Source of the DNA: an uncultured bacterium
Lineage (GTDB): Bacteria > Omnitrophota > Gorgyraeia > Gorgyraeales > Gorgyraeaceae
Reading direction: 5' to 3'
DNA: 16,174 nucleotides
NCBI GenBank assembly: GCA_913009675.1
Contig: CAJVXD010000005.1
Location: 1-16,174, forward strand
Each line of letters opens with the position of its first letter. Positions within the stretch are counted from its first letter, which is position 1. Shown piece by piece: positions 7,569 through 14,673 of the stretch. Position numbers and translations under genes: made by a program. The notes below the pieces were generated by a model. That model was given only the letters and a program-made list of their open reading frames with translations. It had not been told where the DNA came from and searched no databases.

Positions 7569-9203
7569 ATGTCTAAATCAGTGCACGATAGATTAAGCCG
7601 GATATTGGTTAAAAACAAGATTGTTACAGAGAAGGATCTTAAACGTGCCAGGGAGATTCAAGCCAGGCAGGGAGGTGGTTTAAGCAGCATACTGCTTAAG
7701 GAAGGGATGGTAGCGGAAAAGAAGATGATGTCTATTATGAGCACTGCATTTAATATACCTGCCATAAATCTATCGAGATATAAAATAGAGAAAGAGTGCG
7801 TTAATGTCATACCGGAAAATATGGCGAGGCAATATAAGCTTATTGCCATATGCAAATTGTCAAATACCCTTATAGTGGCAATGGCAGACCCGTTGAATAT
7901 ATTTGCGATAGATGATTTAAAGATGGTTACCAAGCGTAATATAGAGCCTGTTTTGAGCACCGAGACAGATATCGTCCGGGCAATGGATAGATTCTACGTT
8001 TCTGAAAATAAGGCACTTTCAGATATGTTCAAGGAGGGGGATGAGAGTGAACTCGAGGTCGTAAATGCCTCAAAGGAGGAGTTTGACCTGAGCGCAGCTG
8101 TCCTTGAGGGAGAGGGTCCGCCGATAGTCAAGATTGTGAATCTTATCATTCTTGAGGCATTGAAAAAAAGGGCCTCTGATATACATATAGAGCCCGAAGA
8201 GGGAAATGTGAGGGTGCGTTACAGGATTGACGGGGCCTTACATGACACCCTCAGGATACCAAAGAAAAGTCAGAATGCAGTACTGGCAAGATTAAAGATT
8301 ATGTCCGGGATGGACATAACAGAGTCGCGCATACCGCAGGACGGAAGGTTTAAGATGCGCACCCAGAAGAAAGAGGTGGATTTCAGGGTCTCTGCCTTGC
8401 CGACCTCTTTCGGGACCAAGATTGTTTTAAGGGTCCTGGACAAGGCCAATCTTTCAGTAGGGCTGGATGCGCTGGGATTTTCGAAATACGCCCTTGAAAG
8501 ATTTAAGGAGGCGGTTGTCAGGCCGTTTGGTATGATACTGGTAACAGGCCCTACGGGTAGCGGAAAATCCACTACGCTTTATTCTGTCGTCAATCAGATG
8601 AACAAGCCCAGTAGAAGTATTATGACCATAGAGGACCCCGTGGAGTATCAGGTTGAGGGTATAACCCAGATGCAGGCGAATTCAGACATAGGTCTGACCT
8701 TTGCAAATGGTTTGCGTTCGATCTTAAGGCAGAGTCCGGATATTATAATGATAGGTGAAATAAGGGATGCAGAGACAGCGGATATTGCGATAAAGGCATC
8801 ATTGACAGGTCAGCTTGTCTTGAGCACGCTCCATACCAATGACGCGCCGACAGCCATAGATAGACTTGTTGATATGGGGGTCGAGCCGTTTTTGATAGCC
8901 TCTTCACTAATATTAGTGGCTGCGCAGAGGTTGTGCAGGGTGATATGCAAAAGCTGTAAAGGTGAGGGCATAAACTGCAAAAGGTGTTCCTCTACCGGAT
9001 ATTACGGCAGGCGTGCCATTCTGGAGGTCTTGAGTGTCGATGACAGGGTGCGGGAGATGATTATAGAGAGGGCCTCCAGTGACGATATCAGAAGGTATGC
9101 AGTTTCACAGGGCATGAAGACCCTGAAGGATGATGCGCTGGAAAAGGAAAGGCAGGGCATAACCACAATGGAAGAGGTCCTGCGTGTGACCTCACAAGGG
9201 TGA
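7569..9203 (+). CDS. pilB: PilB/GspE-type ATPase, copy 2
   Basis: A second assembly ATPase of 544 residues, 40 bases after copy 1 and clearly paralogous. It has a MshEN-like N-domain (about 5-150), the N2 box RASDIHIEP intact, Walker A GPTGSGKST (327-335, K333), Walker B DIIMIGEIRD (391-400, E397), and STLHTNDAPTAIDRLVDMGV. The zinc-binding loop is compact: C460, C463, C470 and C473 with only six residues between the pairs, against 26 in copy 1. The N-domain again lacks the c-di-GMP glycines (RLSRILVKNK; SSILLKEG). The stop is followed seven bases later by the pilC start, so this copy is the one most tightly coupled to the platform protein and is the better candidate for the main extension motor. 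The other copy may serve a distinct pilus or secretion system, or form a mixed motor. Confidence 0.92.
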   Translation: MSKSVHDRLSRILVKNKIVTEKDLKRAREIQARQGGGLSSILLKEGMVAEKKMMSIMSTAFNIPAINLSRYKIEKECVNVIPENMARQYKLIAICKLSNTLIVAMADPLNIFAIDDLKMVTKRNIEPVLSTETDIVRAMDRFYVSENKALSDMFKEGDESELEVVNASKEEFDLSAAVLEGEGPPIVKIVNLIILEALKKRASDIHIEPEEGNVRVRYRIDGALHDTLRIPKKSQNAVLARLKIMSGMDITESRIPQDGRFKMRTQKKEVDFRVSALPTSFGTKIVLRVLDKANLSVGLDALGFSKYALERFKEAVVRPFGMILVTGPTGSGKSTTLYSVVNQMNKPSRSIMTIEDPVEYQVEGITQMQANSDIGLTFANGLRSILRQSPDIIMIGEIRDAETADIAIKASLTGQLVLSTLHTNDAPTAIDRLVDMGVEPFLIASSLILVAAQRLCRVICKSCKGEGINCKRCSSTGYYGRRAILEVLSVDDRVREMIIERASSDDIRRYAVSQGMKTLKDDALEKERQGITTMEEVLRVTSQG

Positions 9204-9210
9204 GGAGACG

Positions 9211-10413
9211 ATGCCAATTTATAGATATGTAGCAAAAGAGAAGATGGGAAGGACAGTAAGCGGGACGCTGGAATATTCTGATAGATCTCTTTTGATAGCT
9301 GCCCTTCGCAAAAAGGGCTTGGTTATAATCTCTATTGAGGATACCAAAAGAAAAAAAGCAGGCTTTCTCGGCAAAAGGGTAAAACTCGAAGAGGTTGTTA
9401 TATTTTCCAGACAGTTGGCCACCATGGTTGATAGCGGTATTCCGCTTGTCCAGGCCATGGATATCCTGGCCGACCAGATAGAAAATCCAAACTTTAAGAA
9501 GATCGTATCTGCTATCAGGGATGATATTGAAGTTGGTTCAAGCCTTTCCGATGCACTTTTAAAACACCCTCAGGTATTTTCGCCTCTCTATATAAATATG
9601 GTGAAGGCCGGCGAGTCAAGCGGATCTCTCGACGATATATTGGACAGGCTCGCCAGTTATTTAGAAAAGGCAAACAACCTCCAGAGAAAGGTTAAGACCA
9701 GTCTGATCTATCCTGCTGTTGTAATCTCGATGGCGATCCTTATAACGCTTGTCATGCTCCTGAAGGTAATCCCTACATTCAAGGGTATCTTCAAGATGCT
9801 TGGAGGGACGCTTCCTTTACCCACGAGGATATTGATACTTATCAGTGATACCTTGCGCAGGATGTTTCTTTATGTAGTCATAGCGCTTTCAGGCATTATA
9901 TTTACCATAAAGAAATACCTGAAGACGTCTCAAGGGAGGGCCGTGTTTGACAGCAGTATTTTGAGATTGCCTATTCTGGGCCCGCTTTTTAGGAAGGTTG
10001 CCGTTGCGAAATTTACAAGGACACTTGCCACGCTTGTGAAAAGCGGGGTTCCTATACTCAGTTCATTAGAGATAGTAGGAAAGACCTCCGGGAATTCAGT
10101 AATAGAAAAGGCGCTTGAGGATGTGCGAAAAAGCATAAAGGAAGGGGAAAACATTGCCGGACCACTCGAAAAGAGCGGGGTATTCCCGCCTATGGTGGTA
10201 AGGATGGTAAACGTAGGTGAACAGACAGGCGAGCTTGAAAAGATGCTTGGGAAGATAGCTGATTTTTATGACGATCAGGTAGATGCTGCTGTGAGCGGGT
10301 TGACCAGTCTTATAGAACCGCTGATAATAGGGTTTCTGGGTATCGTGATAGGCGGCATAGTGATAGCCATGTTCCTGCCTATATTCAAGATGACAGAACT
10401 CGTAGCCCACTAG
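9211..10413 (+). CDS. pilC: PilC/GspF inner-membrane platform protein
   Basis: The polytopic platform that couples cytoplasmic ATPases to pilin polymerisation. At 400 residues it is full length. Two T2SSF domains are visible: the first around 65-190 (FSRQLATMVDSGIPLVQAMD, KAGESSGSLDDILDRLA) and the second around 265-395 (FTRTLATLVKSGVPILSSLE, VGEQTGELEKML). Membrane segments lie at about 168-190, 217-235 and 366-391. The opening MPIYRYVAKEKMGRTVSGTL is typical of the family. The ATG follows the ATPase stop by seven bases with TGAGGAG as ribosome site, so translation is probably coupled. No minor pilins, pilMNOPQ or prepilin peptidase follow; glycan genes begin after a 77- to 83-base gap in which I see no clear terminator. 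Confidence 0.95.
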   Translation: MPIYRYVAKEKMGRTVSGTLEYSDRSLLIAALRKKGLVIISIEDTKRKKAGFLGKRVKLEEVVIFSRQLATMVDSGIPLVQAMDILADQIENPNFKKIVSAIRDDIEVGSSLSDALLKHPQVFSPLYINMVKAGESSGSLDDILDRLASYLEKANNLQRKVKTSLIYPAVVISMAILITLVMLLKVIPTFKGIFKMLGGTLPLPTRILILISDTLRRMFLYVVIALSGIIFTIKKYLKTSQGRAVFDSSILRLPILGPLFRKVAVAKFTRTLATLVKSGVPILSSLEIVGKTSGNSVIEKALEDVRKSIKEGENIAGPLEKSGVFPPMVVRMVNVGEQTGELEKMLGKIADFYDDQVDAAVSGLTSLIEPLIIGFLGIVIGGIVIAMFLPIFKMTELVAH

Positions 10414-10496
10414 GCCGTAGCTCTCAGGGATTATTCTGCCAAAAGGCTCCTAGGAAATTGCATTGAAGTTATCACCTCAAGGCGATTCTCTTGCAT

Positions 10497-11705
10497 ATGA
10501 AGATATTAAGGATAATTGCGAGGTTGAATATCGGCGGCCCGGCGAGGAATGCGGTACTTTTAACAGAGGGCTTCTCGACTCGTCCGGACTTCGTCGGGAC
10601 TCACTCGAACAATATTGAGTGGGAGACGGTATTGGTGTGCGGGGAGGTTGAGGGGAATGAAGGGGATATGATGTATCTGGCGAGGGGGAAGGGGATTGAG
10701 CCGGTGATGGTGGCGGAATTAGGAAGGGAGTTGTCGTTTTGGGATGACTGGAGGGCATTTTGGAAAATTTATAAGATTATCTGCCAGGAGAAGCCGGATA
10801 TTGTACATACGCATACGGCTAAGGCAGGGGCGTTAGGACGTGCAGCGGCCTGTTTGTATAAGGTGAAAGGTCTAAGGTGTAAAGTAGTGCATACGTTTCA
10901 TGGGCATGTCCTGCATGGTTATTTCGGGGGGATTAAAACATGGTTTTTTATCCGGGTTGAAAAGATATTGGCCTTATTTACGGATAAGATCATTACGGTG
11001 AGTCAGACCTTAAAAAAAGAGTTGGTTGAAGGATTCGGGATTGCCCCGGGGGAAAAATTTGAGGTGGTGGAATTGGGGTTTGAGCTGGAGGAGTTGTTAG
11101 GGCTGCCAGTGGGAGAAGCAGGGAGGTGTGTGAATATTGGGATTGTGGGGAGGTTGGCGCCGATAAAGAATCATAAGATGCTTATGAGGATAGCCTCTAG
11201 CATAGTGCAGCGCGCAGAGCGCATGGCCGGTAATATCAGGTTTGTTATAATCGGAGACGGGGAGTTAAGGCATGAGCTGGAGCGATACGCTGAAGAATTA
11301 GGCATAAAGGAAATGGTAGAGTTTGTAGGGTGGGTGAAGGATTTGAAGAAAATTTATGAGGAGTTGGATATCGTGGTTTTAACGTCTCTAAACGAAGGGA
11401 CCCCTGTTTCTATAATAGAGGCGATGGCTGCCGGGAGGCCTGTGGTTGCTTCTGATGTGGGCGGCGTGAAGGATATTATAAAGGATGGGGAGAGTGGGTA
11501 TCTGGTAGGCTCGGGTGATGAGAAGGATTTTAGTGAGAGATTAATGGAGTTGATAAATGATGCAGAGAAAAGGAGGAGATTCGGGCAGTATGGCAGGAGT
11601 TTGGTAAAAGATAGATTTTCAAAAGATAGGTTGATAAAAGATACCGAGGGGTTGTATAATACGATGTGTTATCACGAGGGGGCCTTTCGACTTTGCTCAG
11701 GGTAA
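10497..11705 (+). CDS. GT4-family glycosyltransferase
   Basis: A GT-B fold retaining glycosyltransferase, probably adding a sugar to a lipid-linked envelope glycan at the cytoplasmic membrane. The N-domain starts MKILRIIARLNIGGPARNAV and holds PDIVHTHTAKAGALGRAA and THFxGH-like HTFHGHVLHGYFG. The C-domain has GIVGRLAPIKNH and the nucleotide-sugar EX7E motif NEGTPVSIIE (E300, E308). I chose the ATG at 10497 over the in-frame TTG at 10491 because homologues begin with M(K/R)ILRIIARLNIGG. Two stretches look foreign: residues about 26-40 are encoded by a palindromic repeat (10574-10609), and the last residues (AFRLCSG) are encoded by another repeat (11683-11710), so the original C-terminus was probably replaced. 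The coding strand is unusually rich in GGGG and GAGG runs compared with the pilus genes, which may indicate a different origin. Confidence 0.88.
   Translation: MKILRIIARLNIGGPARNAVLLTEGFSTRPDFVGTHSNNIEWETVLVCGEVEGNEGDMMYLARGKGIEPVMVAELGRELSFWDDWRAFWKIYKIICQEKPDIVHTHTAKAGALGRAAACLYKVKGLRCKVVHTFHGHVLHGYFGGIKTWFFIRVEKILALFTDKIITVSQTLKKELVEGFGIAPGEKFEVVELGFELEELLGLPVGEAGRCVNIGIVGRLAPIKNHKMLMRIASSIVQRAERMAGNIRFVIIGDGELRHELERYAEELGIKEMVEFVGWVKDLKKIYEELDIVVLTSLNEGTPVSIIEAMAAGRPVVASDVGGVKDIIKDGESGYLVGSGDEKDFSERLMELINDAEKRRRFGQYGRSLVKDRFSKDRLIKDTEGLYNTMCYHEGAFRLCSG
10574..10609 (+). repeat. In-frame palindromic repeat within the GT4 gene
   Basis: An imperfect hairpin, GTCCGGA (10582-10588) and TCGGGAC (10594-10600) around a CTTCG loop with one mismatch, is flanked by GACTC direct repeats (10577-10581 and 10598-10602). 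It encodes roughly STRPDFVGTHSN, at a point where related transferases have only a short turn. It fits a REP-like palindrome inserted in frame. Confidence 0.5.
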
Positions 11706-11710
11706 ACTCC
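11683..11710 (+). repeat. Interspersed repeat at the 3' end of the GT4 gene
   Basis: The stretch starting CCTTTCGACTTTGCTCAGGG resembles a short interspersed repeat with core CTTCGACTTCGCTCAGG that I recall from many bacterial genomes. It supplies the last codons and the TAA stop (11703-11705) of the glycosyltransferase. The recognition is from memory and needs a search. Confidence 0.45.
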
Positions 11711-11738
11711 GCGACGAAACAATCTTATGACAAATATC

Positions 11739-11759
11739 CGCGAAATCGTCGATTTTCGT
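11739..11759. repeat. REP-like small palindrome between GT4 and epimerase genes
   Basis: AAATCG and CGATTT around a single T form a tight hairpin, extended outward by CG pairs with one bulged T. It lies in the 94-base gap 11706-11799. It has no following T-run, so it is not a typical intrinsic terminator. A 15-codon frame across it (11727-11774) has no recognisable product. Confidence 0.4.
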
Positions 11760-11799
11760 ACGGGACAGCTTTAGATAATATCATGGAGGAGACAATAAG

Positions 11800-12762
11800 A
11801 TGAAGGTATTGATTACGGGTGGTGCGGGATTTATCGGCTCTCATCTGGCAGATGAATTGCTCGGCAGAGGGGATGAGGTTGCGGTGCTGGATGATCTCTC
11901 TACGGGCAGGTTTGAGAATGTCGAGCACATAACCGGAGATAAAAACTTTGAGTTTGTCGAAGGGACCATCTTAAACGGAACGCTTGTAGATAAATTGGTC
12001 GAGAGGTGCGATGTGGTGTACCATCTGGCCGCCGCCGTAGGCGTGGACCTTATAGTAAGAAAACCCTTAGAGTCCCTGATTACAAACATAAAAGGGAGCG
12101 AGATGGTGCTGGACATGGTGCATCGTTATCATAAAAAGGTGCTCATAGCCTCTACCTCTGAGATATACGGCAAGAACGTAAACGGCCCTTTGAATGAGGA
12201 CCACGATAGGATATTAGGGTCTCCCCTTAAGTCCAGATGGGGATATTCTACCGCCAAGGCAGTGGACGAGATGCTCGCTTATATATATTGGAGACAGAAG
12301 AAGGTGCCTACCGTAATAGTGAGGCTTTTTAATACGGTAGGCCCCAGGCAGACAGGGGCCTACGGCATGGTAATACCGAGGTTTGTAAAGCAGGCGCTCA
12401 AGGATGAGGATATAACGGTATATGGAGACGGAAAACAATCCAGGTGTTTTTTACATGTTAAAGATACGGTAGGGTCTCTTATTAAACTGATGGATAAGGG
12501 TGCAGCCGTCGGCAACGTGTTTAATATCGGAAGCCAGGAAGAGGTAAGTATAGAGGGTCTTGCCAGAAAGATTATAGATATTACAAAGAGCAAATCGAAG
12601 CTTGTTTATATACCTTACGATAAGGCCTATGAAGAAGGGTTTGAGGATATGCGGCGCCGTGTGCCTGACACGGCTAAGGCAAGAGCAGCGATTGGGTTTA
12701 AGCCGACAATAGATCTGGAAGGAATAATTAAAAGTGTAGTGGAATATGCAGAGAGCTCATAG
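11800..12762 (+). CDS. NAD-dependent nucleotide-sugar epimerase/dehydratase (extended SDR)
   Basis: A cytoplasmic enzyme that oxidises and remodels the sugar of a nucleotide sugar, supplying activated precursors for the surrounding glycosyltransferases. At 320 residues it is full length. The Rossmann motif is TGGAGFIGSH (6-15), the acidic NAD-ribose region follows (VLDDLSTG), then STSEIYG (118-124) with the catalytic Ser/Thr, and the YxxxK pair Y149 and K153 in GYSTAKAVDE. Substrate-side motifs include VRLFNTVGPRQTGAYGMVIP and YGDGKQSRCFLHVKDTV, shared by UDP-glucose 4-epimerase, UDP-glucuronate decarboxylase and dTDP-glucose dehydratase relatives. The exact reaction cannot be assigned. A strong GGAGGAG ribosome site lies about ten bases before the ATG. 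The stop codon lies within a 7-base tandem repeat. Confidence 0.9.
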   Translation: MKVLITGGAGFIGSHLADELLGRGDEVAVLDDLSTGRFENVEHITGDKNFEFVEGTILNGTLVDKLVERCDVVYHLAAAVGVDLIVRKPLESLITNIKGSEMVLDMVHRYHKKVLIASTSEIYGKNVNGPLNEDHDRILGSPLKSRWGYSTAKAVDEMLAYIYWRQKKVPTVIVRLFNTVGPRQTGAYGMVIPRFVKQALKDEDITVYGDGKQSRCFLHVKDTVGSLIKLMDKGAAVGNVFNIGSQEEVSIEGLARKIIDITKSKSKLVYIPYDKAYEEGFEDMRRRVPDTAKARAAIGFKPTIDLEGIIKSVVEYAESS

Positions 12763-12807
12763 GTCATAGATCATAGGTTCGATTTAGGATTCTATCAGCT
12801 ATGAGCT
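12754..12807. repeat. Heptamer tandem repeat and inverted repeat over the epimerase stop codon
   Basis: Three 7-base units, TCATAGG, TCATAGA and TCATAGG (12757-12777), include the TAG stop at 12760-12762. AGCTCATAG (12754-12762) is the exact reverse complement of CTATGAGCT (12799-12807), so transcripts could form a 9-base stem enclosing 36 bases. This accounts for most of the 61-base gap before the next gene. There is no T-run after it. Confidence 0.6.
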
Positions 12808-12823
12808 AAGCCTATAAATACCC

Positions 12824-14599
12824 ATGGTTCTTACTCACCTTGTCCCATTCCTTGTCTCATTTGCAATCTCTATCGTCTTAACCCCTGTCGTTAGAGGGAT
12901 AGCTCTCTCCAAGGGTTATGTGGCCAAGCCAAGAAAGGACAGGTGGCACAAAAAGGACACGGCCCTCTTTGGCGGCATAGCTATCTTCATCTCCTTCCTT
13001 GTGTCTTATCTCTTATTTGCAAAACTCAGTATCTATAATATCGGTATTGTCTTATGTGGGGCCATCATCTTTGGTCTGGGGCTTTTTGACGATGTCTTCC
13101 ATATAAAGCCCCACACAAAGCTTATAGGCCAAATCGTGGTCGCATCTCTATTGGTCACTTTCGGCGTCCAGATAAGGATCATACCCTATCATATAATAAG
13201 TTTTCCCCTTACGATAATCTGGGTAGTCGCGATTATAAATGCCTTCAATCTCCTAGATAATATGGACGGGCTTTCGTGCGGGGTAGCGGCAATCGTAAGT
13301 GCTGTTTTATTTATCTGTTCCATTTTTAACGGAGGCTATGTATGGCTGCCGGCCCTGATACTTACGGGGAGTTTGCTGGGTTTTTTAAGATACAATTTTC
13401 CTCCGGCAAAGATATTCATGGGCGATGCAGGAAGCATGTTTATAGGCTTTATGCTGGCTACCATGACACTTCAGGAAAGCTGGAAGGAATCAACGAATCT
13501 GGTAATGATAGTTGCCATACCTGTTTTCCTATTAGCCGTCCCCTTATTTGATACTACCTTTGTTACGCTTGCCAGGGGCTTGGCTTCACGCAGGGTGTTC
13601 CAGGGAGGAAAGGACCATATCTCGCACAGGATGGTGGTCCTGGGGCTTTCGGAGAAAAAAACAGTGCTTGTCCTTTATTTTATAAGCCTGTTTTTCGGAG
13701 GGGTCAGTGTCCTTTCAATCTTTGTCCAGCCGATGGTAACAGCCATGCTTGTCCTCCTGGTAGCCGTGGTCTTAGTATATTTTGCGGCCTTTCTGGGAAA
13801 GGTAAAGGTCTATACCGATACCGAGGTAAAAAAACTTAAGAAGCGCAACGGCAGCACAATCCTGGGCGGTATCCTCATGCACAAGAGGAGACTCCTGGAG
13901 GTAGGCCTTGATTTTATATTGATATGCACTGCCTATATAACAGCCTATCTATTGAGGTTTGAGGGTGTTTTGTCCCCTGCCACCCAGGCCCTTATCGTAA
14001 AATCCCTGCCCCTCGTAGTGATTATAAAATATCTGGTCTTTTTTAAATTTGGGCTTTATAGAGGCATGTGGAGATATGTAAGCATATCGGATTTGATAAC
14101 CATCTTTAAGGCAGTCTTATCAGCTTCCCTGGCCTCCTCGCTGGCCATCCTTTTTATATGGAGGTTTGAAGGTTTTTCAAGGGCAGTTTTTATAATAGAC
14201 TGGCTGTTACTCTTTGTCTTTATATCAGGTGCAAGGGTTTTAGAGAGGATCTATAAGGAGCTCTTTGATCAGGTGCGTTTGAGCGGTAAGAGGATCCTGA
14301 TTTATGGGGCTGGAGACGCAGGAGAGTTTATCTTGAGAGAGATAAAGAATAACGATTTCCTGCACTATAAACCTGTGGGTTTTCTGGATGACGATGAGGA
14401 AAAGAGAGGCAGGTATATACACGGCCTCCCTGTTCTTGGGGCAAGGGATGATATCGCCCACCTTATTAAATACAAGCAGATAGACGAGATAATATTGGCA
14501 ATGCCCAAGATCTCGGACGACACCATAGGCGATATAGTAGGTTTCTGCAAGGGCCTGAATATAAACTGCAGAAGGATGCAAGACATCCTCCCAAAATAG
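12824..14599 (+). CDS. WecA/MraY-type sugar-phosphate transferase fused to a CapD/FlaA1-type N-terminal half
   Basis: Two proteins appear fused in 591 residues. Residues about 1-330 are a polyprenyl-phosphate HexNAc-1-phosphate transferase. It has many membrane helices and the motifs FGLGLFDD (D89, D90), NAFNLLDNMDGL (139-150), FMGDAGSMFIGF (around 200-204) and the HxxHR loop HISHR (265-269), which point to WecA-like rather than MraY chemistry: UDP-sugar plus undecaprenyl phosphate gives undecaprenyl-PP-sugar. Residues about 355-475 hold four or so further membrane helices of the type at the start of CapD/FlaA1/WbpM proteins (AYLLRFEG, KFGLYRGMWRYVS). Residues 490-591 are the Rossmann-like domain with YGAGDAGEFILRE (GxGxxG at 495-500). 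The catalytic SDR domain that normally follows in CapD is missing. No clear ribosome site precedes the ATG. The stop overlaps the first base of a palindrome. Confidence 0.88.
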   Translation: MVLTHLVPFLVSFAISIVLTPVVRGIALSKGYVAKPRKDRWHKKDTALFGGIAIFISFLVSYLLFAKLSIYNIGIVLCGAIIFGLGLFDDVFHIKPHTKLIGQIVVASLLVTFGVQIRIIPYHIISFPLTIIWVVAIINAFNLLDNMDGLSCGVAAIVSAVLFICSIFNGGYVWLPALILTGSLLGFLRYNFPPAKIFMGDAGSMFIGFMLATMTLQESWKESTNLVMIVAIPVFLLAVPLFDTTFVTLARGLASRRVFQGGKDHISHRMVVLGLSEKKTVLVLYFISLFFGGVSVLSIFVQPMVTAMLVLLVAVVLVYFAAFLGKVKVYTDTEVKKLKKRNGSTILGGILMHKRRLLEVGLDFILICTAYITAYLLRFEGVLSPATQALIVKSLPLVVIIKYLVFFKFGLYRGMWRYVSISDLITIFKAVLSASLASSLAILFIWRFEGFSRAVFIIDWLLLFVFISGARVLERIYKELFDQVRLSGKRILIYGAGDAGEFILREIKNNDFLHYKPVGFLDDDEEKRGRYIHGLPVLGARDDIAHLIKYKQIDEIILAMPKISDDTIGDIVGFCKGLNINCRRMQDILPK

Positions 14600-14652
14600 C
14601 TGAGACCGAATCTCGGTTTTCTCAGCAAAAAAAGCCGAGATTCGGTCTCAGC
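14599..14652. repeat. Perfect 18-base palindrome arms after the WecA-like gene
   Basis: GCTGAGACCGAATCTCGG (14599-14616) and its exact reverse complement (14635-14652) enclose an 18-base loop. The left arm begins at the last base of the TAG stop codon. The loop contains TTTT and an A7 tract rather than a T-run after the stem, so it is not a classical + strand terminator, though it could slow polymerase or stabilise a 3' end. A diverged half copy follows pilT (5339-5355), so it belongs to a dispersed family. Confidence 0.8.
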
Positions 14653-14673
14653 ATCTCAATATCTCAACAAGAC

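Noticed and set aside
10491..10496. TTG start for the first glycosyltransferase
   Set aside because: The ATG two codons later matches the usual family start MKILRIIARLNIGG.
11727..11774. Short frame MTNIREIVDFRTGQL in the gap before the epimerase gene
   Set aside because: No ribosome site, and it spans a REP-like hairpin; more likely repeat sequence than a gene.
14599..14652. Rho-independent terminator after the WecA-like gene
   Set aside because: The stem is strong, but no T-run follows the right arm on the + strand; treated as a dispersed palindrome.
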